Shown piece by piece: positions 15,412-24,288 of a DNA stretch of 42,011 bases; the stretch's first letter is position 1; every line of letters begins with the position of its first letter. The position numbers were made by a program, and so were the translations under genes. Below the pieces are notes generated by a model. The model worked only from the letters and a program-made list of their open reading frames with translations, was not told the DNA's origin and did not search any database. Origin of the DNA: Bacillota bacterium (lineage in GTDB: Bacteria; Bacillota; Sulfobacillia; Sulfobacillales; JAIMBI01); assembly GCA_021846505.1 (NCBI GenBank), contig JAJZWV010000034.1, positions 1 through 42,011 of the forward strand, written 5' to 3'.

Positions 15412-16824
15412 TTGAGGGGCCGGCAGTCCGCACGCGTACGCGAGTTGGTGTGGGACCGCATGCAGGGTGGTGCGTGGCCTCCCGGCGCCCGGCTCCCAGC
15501 CGAGCGCGTGCTGGCGGACGAGCTTGCGGTCAACCGCAGCACGGTGGCGGCGGTGTACGATGACCTGGCCGCTGACGGCGTCCTGGAGCGGCGGCGGGGC
15601 AGCGGTACATACGTCTCCGACACACTCTGGGGGGTGGCCCCGAACTGGCGGCGCTATCTGGCCGCGGGCGCCTCGCGCCCGTCGGCAGCCCTGCTGAGCC
15701 AGATCCGGCGCGCCCGCGGCTCGGCTGACCTAGTGGACTTTACTCGCGCGGACCCGGGCTCCGACTTCTGGCCCACTCGTGAACTCCAGCAGCTGTGGCG
15801 GGACATCGATCTCGGATCCGTGTTGGCCTATGCCCCGCCGGAAGGATGGGAGCCGCTCCGCGAAGCCATCGCCGCCGACATGCGCCGGCGCACCGAGCGG
15901 GTGGTGTCTGCCGCCTCGGTGCTCATCACGGCCGGCGCCTCCCAGGCGCTGTATCTGGTGGCGCGTGGGCTTTTGGCGCCGGGCGACGGCGTCGCGATGG
16001 AGTGCCCGTCGTATTACTATTCGCTGCCCCTGTTTCAGTCGGCCGGGCTCTATCTGTGGCCCATCGCCATGGACGCCGACGGGCTTCTGCCCGAGAGCCT
16101 CGAGGCCATTTTGCGCGAGCATCGGCCGGCGATGATTTGGCTGAATCCCACCCACCACAACCCCACGGGCACGGCGCTCGCCAGCGAGCGGCGCCTGGCG
16201 GTGCTCGCGCTGGCCCGGCGCTTTCACGTGCCGATTTTGGAGGATGACGCCTTTGCCGGGCTGGACTTCTCCGCAAGCCCAGCACCGGCGCCGCTCTATG
16301 GGCGAGACCCCGCCGCCGGGGTCATTTATGTCGGCACCGTCTCCAAAAGCGTGGCCCCGGGCCTGCGAGTCGGGTGGATGCAGGCCCCCGATGCCGTCAT
16401 CCGCCAGCTGGCGGACGTCAAGGGCCAGATGGACCTGGGCACACCGCTCGCGCTGCAGGCGCTGGTGGCGGGGTGGCTCGCGCATCCGGCGCGGTTCGCC
16501 CATCAGGCCCGAGTTCAGGCGCTACTGGGCGAGCGCCTCGACCGCTTTCACGAGGCACTGGCGCCGCTCGGCGCCCTCGGTGCCACCGGATCGCGTCCAT
16601 CCGGTGGGTTTTATCAGTGGATCCGGTGGCCCGACGGCGCTTCCGACCAGCAGTGGCTGGCAGCGGCGCAGGGGGCCAGGCTGGTGTTTATGCCCGGCTC
16701 GGTATATGGCGCGCCGGCAGGCTATGCCCGATTTAACTTTGCCGCGTGGCCGCCGCCCCTTGTGCGCAAGCGCCTGGAGTGCCTGGCCCGCCAGGCTCCC
16801 GTGCCCGCCGCGGCCCGGCGGTAG
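15412..16824 (+). CDS. MocR-type regulator: GntR HTH fused to PLP aminotransferase-like domain
   Basis: 470 residues from TTG 15412 with GGAGG seven bases upstream. Residues 5-72 are a GntR winged helix (LPAERVLADELAVNRSTVAAVYDDL, shown here in part: LAVNRSTVAAVYDDL). Residues about 105-465 are a fold-type I aminotransferase domain with YAPPEGWEPLREAIA, NPTHHNPTGTAL, the Asp in LEDDAFAGLDF and the PLP lysine in GTVSKSVAPGLRVGW. MocR proteins use PLP chemistry with an amine as the sensing step and regulate a neighbouring transporter or biosynthesis gene. The divergent EamA exporter is the obvious target. Confidence 0.9.
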   Translation: MRGRQSARVRELVWDRMQGGAWPPGARLPAERVLADELAVNRSTVAAVYDDLAADGVLERRRGSGTYVSDTLWGVAPNWRRYLAAGASRPSAALLSQIRRARGSADLVDFTRADPGSDFWPTRELQQLWRDIDLGSVLAYAPPEGWEPLREAIAADMRRRTERVVSAASVLITAGASQALYLVARGLLAPGDGVAMECPSYYYSLPLFQSAGLYLWPIAMDADGLLPESLEAILREHRPAMIWLNPTHHNPTGTALASERRLAVLALARRFHVPILEDDAFAGLDFSASPAPAPLYGRDPAAGVIYVGTVSKSVAPGLRVGWMQAPDAVIRQLADVKGQMDLGTPLALQALVAGWLAHPARFAHQARVQALLGERLDRFHEALAPLGALGATGSRPSGGFYQWIRWPDGASDQQWLAAAQGARLVFMPGSVYGAPAGYARFNFAAWPPPLVRKRLECLARQAPVPAAARR

Positions 16825-16827
16825 CGG

Positions 16828-17940
16828 CTAGGGTGCGGCGGCCGGTGGAATGAGCGTGCGGGCGCGCCGAATGGCGGCCAGCGCGCCCGGGTCTTTGGTG
16901 CGCGCCCACGACGCGAGAGCCGTGTCGGCAAACTTGATGACATGCTCATCGCCGTGGGCCGCCGCCTCGGCGAAGGCGTCGTCCGCCGTGGGGGCGGGGC
17001 GAGGCGCGCCGTCCTCCGCGGCGGCCGCCGCCGGCGCATAAATCGCCGTCAGCGACGCCACCGCCACCCACGCGGCTATGGCGCTGTCCCGCCACAGCTC
17101 GCGGTCCAGGGCGGGCAGGATGCGCCACACGGCCTGGGGCGCGGTCGCCGAGTGGACCAACATGATGGGGCTGCCGTGGCCATAGCGCCCGTACCGAATG
17201 ACCGCCAGGTCTACCAAGCGAGCCAGCCACTCGCGTGCGGCCACGGGGTCTTGCGGCACGGTGGCCCGGCGAGCGGCGTCGGACCAGCCCGGGACATCGG
17301 CCATCCGCCCCACCCACTTGTCAAAGCTCTGACCGTCGGCAGACGTAAGCCGGGGCAGTGCATTCAGCACCTGGGCCAGGTCGGCCGCACCGCTGCGGCT
17401 AGATGGAGCGGGCCACCCGCCGGCGACGGGCGCCGTGGGCTGCCAGCGCGCCGCCCAGTAGGCCAGGCCCTGCGCCAGCTCATCGACCCGCAAGGGCGCT
17501 GGGCCGTCTCCGTCGGCCAACAGCGACCGCACCGCATGGCCCACGCGAATCACCCCGTGCGTGGCCCCCGCCGCGATGCCCGGCAGCAAGCGGGGCCACC
17601 AGCGGTTTAAGACCGCGGGCCAGGGGGCCTCCGCCAGCTCGGCTTCGAAGTAGCGCGTCCAATCAGCCACGCGGCGCCAGTTTCCCATCGCGCCGTGCCA
17701 GTCGGCGCCAATAGGCGCCACGGTGGCAGGAAACGGCTCCAGCCGCCGCACGTAGCCATCCAGCCAGCGGTGCACCGTGCCGCCGTGCCCGTGGCGAATC
17801 AGGGCTTCAACCGCCATCGGCCCATGATTGGACAGATAGCCCGAAAACTCCGGGCCGGTGCGGTGCAGCCGGGCATACGCTTCATCCAGCACTGTGCGGT
17901 CGTCCACCTGCGTCAGTCCTTTCGGCGCACACGTGTCCAT
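16828..17940 (-). CDS. Questin oxidase-like family protein
   Basis: 370 residues from ATG 17940 with GGGAG six bases upstream. The N-terminal region FSGYLSNHGPMAVEALIRHG is typical of the questin oxidase/AflY family, where an NHGPM-type motif and later conserved histidines (GVIRVGHAVRSLL, LVHSATAPQAVW) are shared. In fungi members open anthraquinone rings by Baeyer-Villiger-type oxidation; bacterial members are of unknown substrate. No cofactor-binding Rossmann motif or signal peptide is visible. It converges on the MocR gene with three bases between stops. The C-terminal 60 residues are Ala-rich and less conserved in look. Confidence 0.7.
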   Translation of the reverse strand: MDTCAPKGLTQVDDRTVLDEAYARLHRTGPEFSGYLSNHGPMAVEALIRHGHGGTVHRWLDGYVRRLEPFPATVAPIGADWHGAMGNWRRVADWTRYFEAELAEAPWPAVLNRWWPRLLPGIAAGATHGVIRVGHAVRSLLADGDGPAPLRVDELAQGLAYWAARWQPTAPVAGGWPAPSSRSGAADLAQVLNALPRLTSADGQSFDKWVGRMADVPGWSDAARRATVPQDPVAAREWLARLVDLAVIRYGRYGHGSPIMLVHSATAPQAVWRILPALDRELWRDSAIAAWVAVASLTAIYAPAAAAAEDGAPRPAPTADDAFAEAAAHGDEHVIKFADTALASWARTKDPGALAAIRRARTLIPPAAAP

Positions 17941-18039
17941 GCGTTGCTCCCAGTGTACGGCGTCCGTGTCCGGGTGGCATCCGCCTGGAGGCTGATGCGC
18001 AGTCCCTCTTGCGGCTGACGGCTGGCGCCTAAACGCAGC

Positions 18040-18074
18040 GGCGGCCCGAGGATGGGCATGATCCTCGGGCCGCC
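18040..18074 (-). terminator. Strong hairpin downstream of the phosphate-transporter gene
   Basis: A perfect 14-base stem (GGCGGCCCGAGGAT with its complement) and a seven-base loop lie 15 bases after the carrier stop. It lacks a real T tract (only GTTTA on the minus side), so it may block or stabilise the transcript 3' end rather than terminate alone. Confidence 0.5.
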
Positions 18075-18089
18075 GGCAGGGGTAGAAAG

Positions 18090-19484
18090 CTAGCCGGCAG
18101 CGTGGCGCGGCGCGCTCTCTTCGAACTCGTCCTCGCGCGACACCTCTTCCAGCGAGCGGCCGGACGGCTCGGGCAAGGTCAGCGTCAGCAGGAATCCGAT
18201 GGCGGCAAACACGAACGTGATGGTGAGGGTGCCGGCGAGGCCCAGGGACTTCGCCAGCAGCGGGAACACAAACACGCCGATGAACGCGCCCGCCTTCGCG
18301 ATGCCGGCACTGAGCCCGTGGCCGGTGGCGCGCAGGTTGACGGGGTACAGCTCGCTCGACAGCACGAACGTCGTGGTGTTGGGCCCAAACTCGGCGAAGA
18401 AGTAAGACAGCCCGTACACCAGCAGGAACGGTGCCAGCGTGGTAGTCAGACCCGGAACGATGCCCATGGCCAGGAACGCCAGCCCCATCACGCCGAAGCC
18501 AATCAGCTGCAGCCGCCGGTGCCCGACTTTGTCCATTTTCGAAAATGCCAAGAAGTAGCCCGGCACCGCAGCGATGGCAAATACGAACAGCGTCCAGGCG
18601 GTGCTTTGCAGCAGCGTCGCGTGCGGGGCCACCATCTTCAGAATCAGGGGCGTCGAGATGCTGTTGCCATAGTACGCGTAGTCAAATACGAACCAGGTCC
18701 CGGCGGTGCCCAAAAGGGTCAGCAGGTACGGCCGGAGATTGGCCCGCACGCGGGTCTCCGACTGGGTGCTGCTGGCCGCGATGGTTTGTCCCGAGTAGCT
18801 GCGCGTCGCCTCGGCCGCCCGTGCGGTTTCCCCGCGGACCCGCGCCAAGTAGCGAGGAGACTCCGGCATGCGGCGCCGCAGCAGAATGACACCCAGGGCC
18901 GGAATGGCACCCAAGCCCAGCAGCAGGCGCCAGGCCAGCTCTGCGGGCACACCGGCCGCCAGCAGCGCCAGGGCCACCACCGGTCCGGTCACGAGGCCCA
19001 CGGCCTGCATGGAAAACACCATGCCCACCAGCTTGCCCCGGTCCTTGGTGTTGGCGTACTCACTCATGAGCACGGCAGACACCGGGTAGTCACCACCGAT
19101 GCCAACGCCCAGCACAAACCGAATCGCAATCAGCCACATGATGCTGGGGGCGAAAGCCGATGCCAGGGCGGCGATGGCCATGATGCCTGCTTCCACGCCG
19201 TAGATGCGCTTGCGGCCCCATACGTCAGCGAGCCGGCCAAACAGGGTCGCTCCCAAAAAAGCTGCCAAGAGGGCGGTCGACGACAACAGACCCAACTGCC
19301 ACGTGGCCGGATGCCAGGTGGCCTTGATGAGGACCGCGGCTACCCCGATGACGAAAAGGTCGTAGGCGTCCGTGAAAAACCCCATGCCCGCTGTCAGCAT
19401 GGCCTTCAGGTGAAACAAGCTGAGCGGGGCGTTGTTTAGCGCCTCGGTCAGCCCTTGGCCCGATCCGGCGTCTCGCGTGTCCAT
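18090..19484 (-). CDS. MFS transporter, phosphate:proton symporter (PHS) type
   Basis: 464 residues from ATG 19484 with AAGGAGG six bases upstream. Twelve hydrophobic segments are evident. Family markers are GFFTDAYDLFVIGV at the end of TM1, GRLADVWGRKRIYGVE in loop 2-3, GIGGDYPVSAVLMSEYA in TM4 (the PHS signature region), a long central loop around residues 215-260, and ELYPVNLRATGHG in TM10-11. This is the Pho84-like group, which normally imports inorganic phosphate with protons, although related carriers take organic acids. Six TTCAC-type repeats with 11-base period upstream look like a PHO box, which strengthens the phosphate assignment. Confidence 0.85.
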   Translation of the reverse strand: MDTRDAGSGQGLTEALNNAPLSLFHLKAMLTAGMGFFTDAYDLFVIGVAAVLIKATWHPATWQLGLLSSTALLAAFLGATLFGRLADVWGRKRIYGVEAGIMAIAALASAFAPSIMWLIAIRFVLGVGIGGDYPVSAVLMSEYANTKDRGKLVGMVFSMQAVGLVTGPVVALALLAAGVPAELAWRLLLGLGAIPALGVILLRRRMPESPRYLARVRGETARAAEATRSYSGQTIAASSTQSETRVRANLRPYLLTLLGTAGTWFVFDYAYYGNSISTPLILKMVAPHATLLQSTAWTLFVFAIAAVPGYFLAFSKMDKVGHRRLQLIGFGVMGLAFLAMGIVPGLTTTLAPFLLVYGLSYFFAEFGPNTTTFVLSSELYPVNLRATGHGLSAGIAKAGAFIGVFVFPLLAKSLGLAGTLTITFVFAAIGFLLTLTLPEPSGRSLEEVSREDEFEESAPRHAAG

Positions 19485-19575
19485 CGAGCCCCTCCTTCTT
19501 CTGCTTCTGCGACTTCTTTTCTGCTTCCGGTGTGTGGTGCGTTGATGAGGCCTGGTGCCAGTGTGCGGCTGGCCC

Positions 19576-19635
19576 GTGAACTCTGCGTGAAGGCATTGTG
19601 AAGCGGCGATGAGGATTGGGTTAAGGTCGTGTGAA
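19576..19635 (-). promoter_or_regulatory. PHO box: six 11-bp direct repeats upstream of the phosphate carrier
   Basis: On the minus strand, in transcription order, the repeats are TTCAC (19631-19635), TTAAC (19620-19624), CTCAT (19609-19613), TTCAC (19598-19602), TTCAC (19587-19591) and TTCAC (19576-19580). Each starts exactly 11 bases from the next. This is the layout of PhoP/PhoB-type response-regulator sites, which bind as tandem dimers on one face of DNA. The array ends 91 bases before the ATG, leaving room for a -10 box and leader; no convincing -10 was found. Confidence 0.75.
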
Positions 19636-19646
19636 GGCCAAAGACA

Positions 19647-19678
19647 CCCCCCGGCTCCCGCGTGTGGGGAGCCGGGGG
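19647..19678 (-). terminator. Terminator hairpin after the S9 peptidase gene
   Basis: The stem CCCCCGGCTCCC/GGGAGCCGGGGG, with a seven-base loop, is followed on the minus strand by TGTCTTT. It sits about 20 bases after the peptidase stop at 19697 and just before the PHO repeats, insulating the carrier promoter from upstream transcription. Confidence 0.7.
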
Positions 19679-19696
19679 CGCAGGGTGGCGTGAATG

Positions 19697-21820
19697 CTAC
19701 TGGGGCCGGTGGCTTTCGATCCAGTCGCAGAGCGCCGTGAGCCGGGCTAGGCGCAGCTTGGGCTTTCCGCTTCGCGACAGCTCGTGGTTGGCCTGCGGCA
19801 CGCGGAATAGCTCCACGTCGCCGCCATGCCGCTTGATGGCGGTGTAAAACTGCTCGGCCTGCTCCATCGGGCACCGCAAGTCCTCTTCCGAGTGAATGAG
19901 CAAGAGCGGGGTGGTGACGTCGGCCACATACGCCAATGGCGACATGCGCCACAGCGTTTCGCGGTCTTCCGGCGTGTCAAACAGGGCCACGCCCAGCTGA
20001 TGCTCCACGAAGGTGGGCCCAATGTCGGACGCCCCATAAAACGACAGCCAGTTGGAGATGGACCGCTGAGAGACCGCCGCGAAAAATCGCTTCGTGTGGC
20101 CCACCAGCCAGTTGGTCATGAAGCCGCCGTAGCTGCCGCCGGTCACCGCGACCCGATCGCCGTCCAGAAAGTCAAACCGCGCCAATGCGGCATCGAGGCC
20201 GTTTAAGACGTCGGCCGCGTCGCCTTCCCCATAGTGCAGCCGGACGGCGTTGGCAAAATCCTGCCCGTAGCTGGTGCTGCCGCGGGGGTTGGTGTACACC
20301 ACGGCGTAGCCCTGCGCGGCCAGCCACTGCATTTCGTGAAACATCATATAGCCGTAGTTGGTATGCGGGCCGCCGTGAATCTCCAGCACCACCGGGTACT
20401 TGTGGTCGGCCTCCGCACCCACTGGGCGAATGACCCAGCCCTCGACGCTCCAGTCGTCGGAGGTGTATGTGAACGCCTCCGGATCCACCAGCTCCACCTC
20501 GGCCAGCCAGGCGTTGTCCTGGTCCAGGCGCACCTCGTGGGCCGGGAACGCGGCCACCGGGGCTTCGGGAATCGGCTCGGTGACGAGGCGCGCCACGCGC
20601 GGGCGCCCCTCCGTGTTCACCCGCACAGCTGCGACGCGCGACGGATCGGTGGGAGTGCCGTAAATCGCGACCAGCTGTCGCCCATCGATGGTGTCAAAGG
20701 CAAACACATTGCGGTCGCCTCCCATCACCGCCGTGATGGCTCCGGCAAGCTTGCCCCCTGCGACCGGGATGCGCACCACTTCGGATCGGCCCTCGCGGCC
20801 GGAGATGGCCAAGAGGGAGCGGCCATCGCGCGCCCAGATGGCTGCCGGCCCGTCGCCGGCCGCGTGAATGTCCGAGCCACAGGCATTGGAGAGCGAGTCG
20901 GGGAACGACTCAGTGAGATCCACGACCGTGGTGCCGTCCGGCGACACCAAGAACAGCTTGGACTGTGTAGCCGACCGATATTGGCTCAATTCGTCGCCCA
21001 CCCCCACCACCGCGAGGTGTTGGCCATCGGGAGACCAGGCCACGTCCTGGGCCGACACCTGGTCGGTGAGCAGCGTGAGTTCGCCGCCCGCGGCCGGCAG
21101 CAGGTACACGTGCTGGTGCTCCTGCTGCTCCGTCTCGCGATTCGGGTGCCGGTTGGAGATGAGGGCCAGCGTGCGCCCATCGGGTGAGATGGCTGGCGAG
21201 CTGACCCCCATGTCGCCGCGGGTCAGCTGCCGCACCTCGCCGGTGGAGACATCCACCGCCACCAACTGCGGCGCCCGAGGCGGCCGAAGCCCAATGCCGT
21301 TCATCTTGTAGTGCAGGCGGTCAAACCGCTTAGCACCCTCGGACCACTCTTTATCTTCTTTCTCAAACTGCTTCGAGGCCTCTTTCTCCGAAAGCTCGGC
21401 GTCAAACAGCTCAATGTCGCCGTCGTACGGGGTGGGCACCAATCCATACAGCGTCTCGCCGTCGGGCGCCCACACCAGGGAGCTGATGCCGCGCCGCAGC
21501 CGCGTCAGGCGCGTGGCTTCGCCGCCGTCCAATGGCAGCAGCCACGCCTGGGAGCCGTGGCTGCGGTTCGACACAAACGCCAGCGTGCGGCCATCGGGCG
21601 ACCAGGCGGCGCCCGCGTTGCGCTTGCCGGCGCTGGTCAGCGGCCGCGCCGGGACGCTGCCATCCACCGGGGCCATCCAGAGGTGTGTTTGGTATCCGTT
21701 CTCTTCGACATCGGCTACGGTGCGCTGGTAAACCACCCGGGTGCCGTCAGGTGACAGCACCGGGCTGGCGGCCAGCTCAAAGCGCTGGACGTCTTCTGCG
21801 GTCAGGCGTCGCTTGTCCAT
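19697..21820 (-). CDS. S9-family peptidase (acylaminoacyl peptidase / prolyl oligopeptidase type)
   Basis: 707 residues from ATG 21820, with AGGAGGG six bases upstream. Residues about 15-420 form a WD40-like propeller with repeated SPDGRTLAFVSN-type units. The C-terminal 260 residues are an alpha/beta hydrolase with the oxyanion region LEIHGGPHTNYGYMMF, the nucleophile in VTGGSYGGFMTNWLVGHT, the Asp in LIHSEEDLRCPMEQ and the His in VPQANHELSRSG. The triad is complete. It removes acylated or free residues from short peptides. No signal sequence is visible, so cytosolic. A good -10 box (TATGAT, 21894-21899 minus) lies 74 bases upstream, with no clear -35. Confidence 0.93.
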   Translation of the reverse strand: MDKRRLTAEDVQRFELAASPVLSPDGTRVVYQRTVADVEENGYQTHLWMAPVDGSVPARPLTSAGKRNAGAAWSPDGRTLAFVSNRSHGSQAWLLPLDGGEATRLTRLRRGISSLVWAPDGETLYGLVPTPYDGDIELFDAELSEKEASKQFEKEDKEWSEGAKRFDRLHYKMNGIGLRPPRAPQLVAVDVSTGEVRQLTRGDMGVSSPAISPDGRTLALISNRHPNRETEQQEHQHVYLLPAAGGELTLLTDQVSAQDVAWSPDGQHLAVVGVGDELSQYRSATQSKLFLVSPDGTTVVDLTESFPDSLSNACGSDIHAAGDGPAAIWARDGRSLLAISGREGRSEVVRIPVAGGKLAGAITAVMGGDRNVFAFDTIDGRQLVAIYGTPTDPSRVAAVRVNTEGRPRVARLVTEPIPEAPVAAFPAHEVRLDQDNAWLAEVELVDPEAFTYTSDDWSVEGWVIRPVGAEADHKYPVVLEIHGGPHTNYGYMMFHEMQWLAAQGYAVVYTNPRGSTSYGQDFANAVRLHYGEGDAADVLNGLDAALARFDFLDGDRVAVTGGSYGGFMTNWLVGHTKRFFAAVSQRSISNWLSFYGASDIGPTFVEHQLGVALFDTPEDRETLWRMSPLAYVADVTTPLLLIHSEEDLRCPMEQAEQFYTAIKRHGGDVELFRVPQANHELSRSGKPKLRLARLTALCDWIESHRPQ

Positions 21821-21981
21821 CGGAATCCCTCCTGAGTTGAGGCGGCTATGTTAAGAAGCTGGGAAGCTGGGATGCGGGTTCATCGCCTGGTCCATCATAC
21901 TGAATCGGCGGAAGGAACCGACGGACACGAGGGCGGAGGCATCAGGGATGCGGCCGGCGGGCGAAGCCAGACCGGCGCTGG

Positions 21982-23217
21982 TCAGGTGGACCCGCCAGCC
22001 ACCCGCGCCGGGGACCGCTCCTCCGGGGGGCGCACGTCATGAAACAGCCAGTAGTACGCCACCAGGTTCATGCTCATAAACAGCGTGGCGCCAAAAATCG
22101 GGATGTCGAGCACCGCATCCATCAGGGCGCCCGCCACCACCGGGCTCACCATGGAGGTCATCTGCGAGGGCAGGGAGCTGAAGGCGGACACGCGGCTTCG
22201 ATAGCGGTCGTCGCTGACGCCCATCACAAACGATTGCCGGGCGGGCATGCCCAGCGAGTTGAAAATCATGCGCAGCGTATAGGCGATGCCCGCCAGCACA
22301 AACGTGGGGCAAATTGCCATGGCCAGCATTACGAGAAGGCCAACGGCCCGCGTGTAGGTGACGGTTTTCACCGCCCCCCAGCGGGAGGCCAGGTTGGACG
22401 ACCATAGGTATGGCAGGGCCGACGCCAAGTTGATGATGGTATACAGCACTCCCAGCTCGGCGGGGCCCACGCCGTAGCGGCGGTAGAACCAATAGGTCAG
22501 CAGTGGGCCCAGAAAGCCAAACCCCAAGCCGTTCAGCGCGTTGGTAAAACCCAGCCGCCCGAGCAGCTGCTTGAACGAAATCGGCGGGGAGTCGGCGGCG
22601 GTCACCGGCGTTTGGCTGGGTGGGTTTTCCTTGAGTGGCAACGTGACTGCAATCATCGCCAGGGACACCAGCACGGACAAGCCAAACAGCACGTGGTAGC
22701 TGGCCGCCCAGGTCCAGCCGTGGCTGTGGAGCAATTCGGGCACGGTGGCCACCAGAGAGCCGGCCGCGCCGGCCATAACGCCGACAAACGAAATGGTGCC
22801 AAACGCTTTGGTGCGATTCCCGGCGCGCACGGCGCCGGCCACCAGGGGCTGCTCGGCGGGAAACACGGGGCCCCACGACCCGCCGCTCCCCGCGCCGCCG
22901 CCTTTGCCGACGCCACCGAGGCCGCTCGCCAGCACCACCGGCCAAAATGCCACCGTGCGCATGAGCACCGCGCCGCCAATGGCGGCCAGCGCCGCCAGCG
23001 CCAAAATGACCCGCCGGCGCCCGTACTTGTCACCGATGATGCCGGCGCTGGCCACCAGCACCAGCGTGACGCCGCCCGCCACCCCCAGCACCAGCCCCAG
23101 CCGGGCGGCGCTGTATCCCGACACGGCCAGATACAGCGGGAAAGCTACCGTCAGGAACGCGGTGGAAAAGCTGCGCAGGCCTCTCCCCCAGTAAAGCCAC
23201 TTCAGGTTTTGGGTCAC
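21982..23217 (-). CDS. MFS transporter of unknown substrate
   Basis: 411 residues from GTG 23217, chosen for AAGGTGG eight bases upstream; the frame reaches TTG 23253. About twelve hydrophobic segments and the MFS loop 2-3 motif (GDKYGRRRVILAL) are visible. A glycine/serine-rich stretch near residue 105 (GKGGGAGSGGSWGP) precedes FPAEQPLVAGAV. A later GMPARQSFVMGVSDDRYRSR motif is seen in a group of uncharacterised, DHA-like MFS proteins. Substrate unknown. It is followed after 161 bases by the S9 gene on the same strand. Confidence 0.83.
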   Translation of the reverse strand: MTQNLKWLYWGRGLRSFSTAFLTVAFPLYLAVSGYSAARLGLVLGVAGGVTLVLVASAGIIGDKYGRRRVILALAALAAIGGAVLMRTVAFWPVVLASGLGGVGKGGGAGSGGSWGPVFPAEQPLVAGAVRAGNRTKAFGTISFVGVMAGAAGSLVATVPELLHSHGWTWAASYHVLFGLSVLVSLAMIAVTLPLKENPPSQTPVTAADSPPISFKQLLGRLGFTNALNGLGFGFLGPLLTYWFYRRYGVGPAELGVLYTIINLASALPYLWSSNLASRWGAVKTVTYTRAVGLLVMLAMAICPTFVLAGIAYTLRMIFNSLGMPARQSFVMGVSDDRYRSRVSAFSSLPSQMTSMVSPVVAGALMDAVLDIPIFGATLFMSMNLVAYYWLFHDVRPPEERSPARVAGGST

Positions 23218-23310
23218 GTCCGTCGCCACCTTACCGATCGTTAACCGGGTCAACTACTTTTGCTCATGATACCCCAAGGCAGCGGTTTCAGCACGATCGC
23301 GATGGGGAGC

Positions 23311-24156
23311 CTAGCCGGCTCGAGCCCGGGAGTTTTTGGGGTGGAGGCCATGCAGGATGCCGTGGGGATCCCAGTGGAAGTGATAAAGCTTGGCCACTTC
23401 GACTTTGAGGTGGGCCAATCCCGGGCGCTGGAGAATCAAAAGACCCACCGCCAGCCCGGCCAGTGGGCCGACCCAGTCAATCCACCAGCCGGTCCACACG
23501 TGTCCCACCAGCGCCGGGCCGAGGCTGCGCGCGGGATTGGTGCTGGTGCCCGACAGCGGCGCCTCAATCCACACCAAGAAGGCATAGAGCGGAGGGAACA
23601 GCCCGGGCGTAAAGCGGCGCAGCCGCTGATGGCCCAAAAACACAAACAGGCCGACGATGAGGCAGGTCGTGGCGCCCACTTCCCCCAGCACGGCGGCCAC
23701 CGGGCCCGCCGGGCCCGGCAGCGTGGCGGCCAGCTTAACGCTGGCGGCCCACCGGCCCCACAGCAAGAGGGGAAGCGCGCCCAAGATGGCGCCCACCAGC
23801 TGGGCCACAACATAGCCCGCGGCCACGCTGGGCGCCAGCGTGCCGCGCCGCCAAAACGCCAGGGACACAATGGGGTTGATGTGGGCGCCGCTGGCGTGCC
23901 CAATGGGCGACAGCGCAATCGTGCCGCCGGTGGCCCCAAACAGCAAGCCCGTCAGCGCACGCCGCCAGGCGGCGCTGGGAATGGCCGCTGCCACCGGGCT
24001 GCCTTTGGCAAAGTCCAGCACCACCAATGAACATCCGATGGCCACCAGCAGCAGTGTGCCGAGGCATTCCGACGCGTAGAGCCGCCACACAGCGCTCGGC
24101 GGGGCCGCACCCGAACCTCCGCCGCCCTGTCCTTGGGGCCGCGCATTGTTCGCCAT
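23311..24156 (-). CDS. Aquaporin / MIP-family channel with an altered first NPA box
   Basis: 281 residues from ATG 24156; no ribosome site, but an extended -10 element (TGGTACACT, 24164-24169) ends seven bases upstream, suggesting a leaderless transcript. TTG 24180 is an alternative start. Six hydrophobic segments and two half-helices are present. The second box is canonical (GTSTNPARSLGPA), while the first is SGAHINPIVSLAF, with NPI instead of NPA. The selectivity-filter Arg follows the second NPA. It should conduct water, glycerol or another small neutral solute. A His-containing tail (YHFHWDPHGILHGLH) ends the protein. Confidence 0.88.
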   Translation of the reverse strand: MANNARPQGQGGGGSGAAPPSAVWRLYASECLGTLLLVAIGCSLVVLDFAKGSPVAAAIPSAAWRRALTGLLFGATGGTIALSPIGHASGAHINPIVSLAFWRRGTLAPSVAAGYVVAQLVGAILGALPLLLWGRWAASVKLAATLPGPAGPVAAVLGEVGATTCLIVGLFVFLGHQRLRRFTPGLFPPLYAFLVWIEAPLSGTSTNPARSLGPALVGHVWTGWWIDWVGPLAGLAVGLLILQRPGLAHLKVEVAKLYHFHWDPHGILHGLHPKNSRARAG

Positions 24157-24288
24157 GACGACTAGTGTACCAAATGACAAGGGGCGCCTTCGTGCAGAAA
24201 TGTTTCGCTGACAGCAGCGTGGCGCCGACTCTCATGGGAGAATGAGCCGTACCCTCACCTGAATGAGCAGAAGAGAGGAGAACCGTCG

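Noticed and set aside
18102-19439. 445-codon plus-strand frame opposite the phosphate carrier
   Set aside because: Gln/Arg/His-rich shadow of a membrane protein gene with clear PHS motifs on the minus strand.
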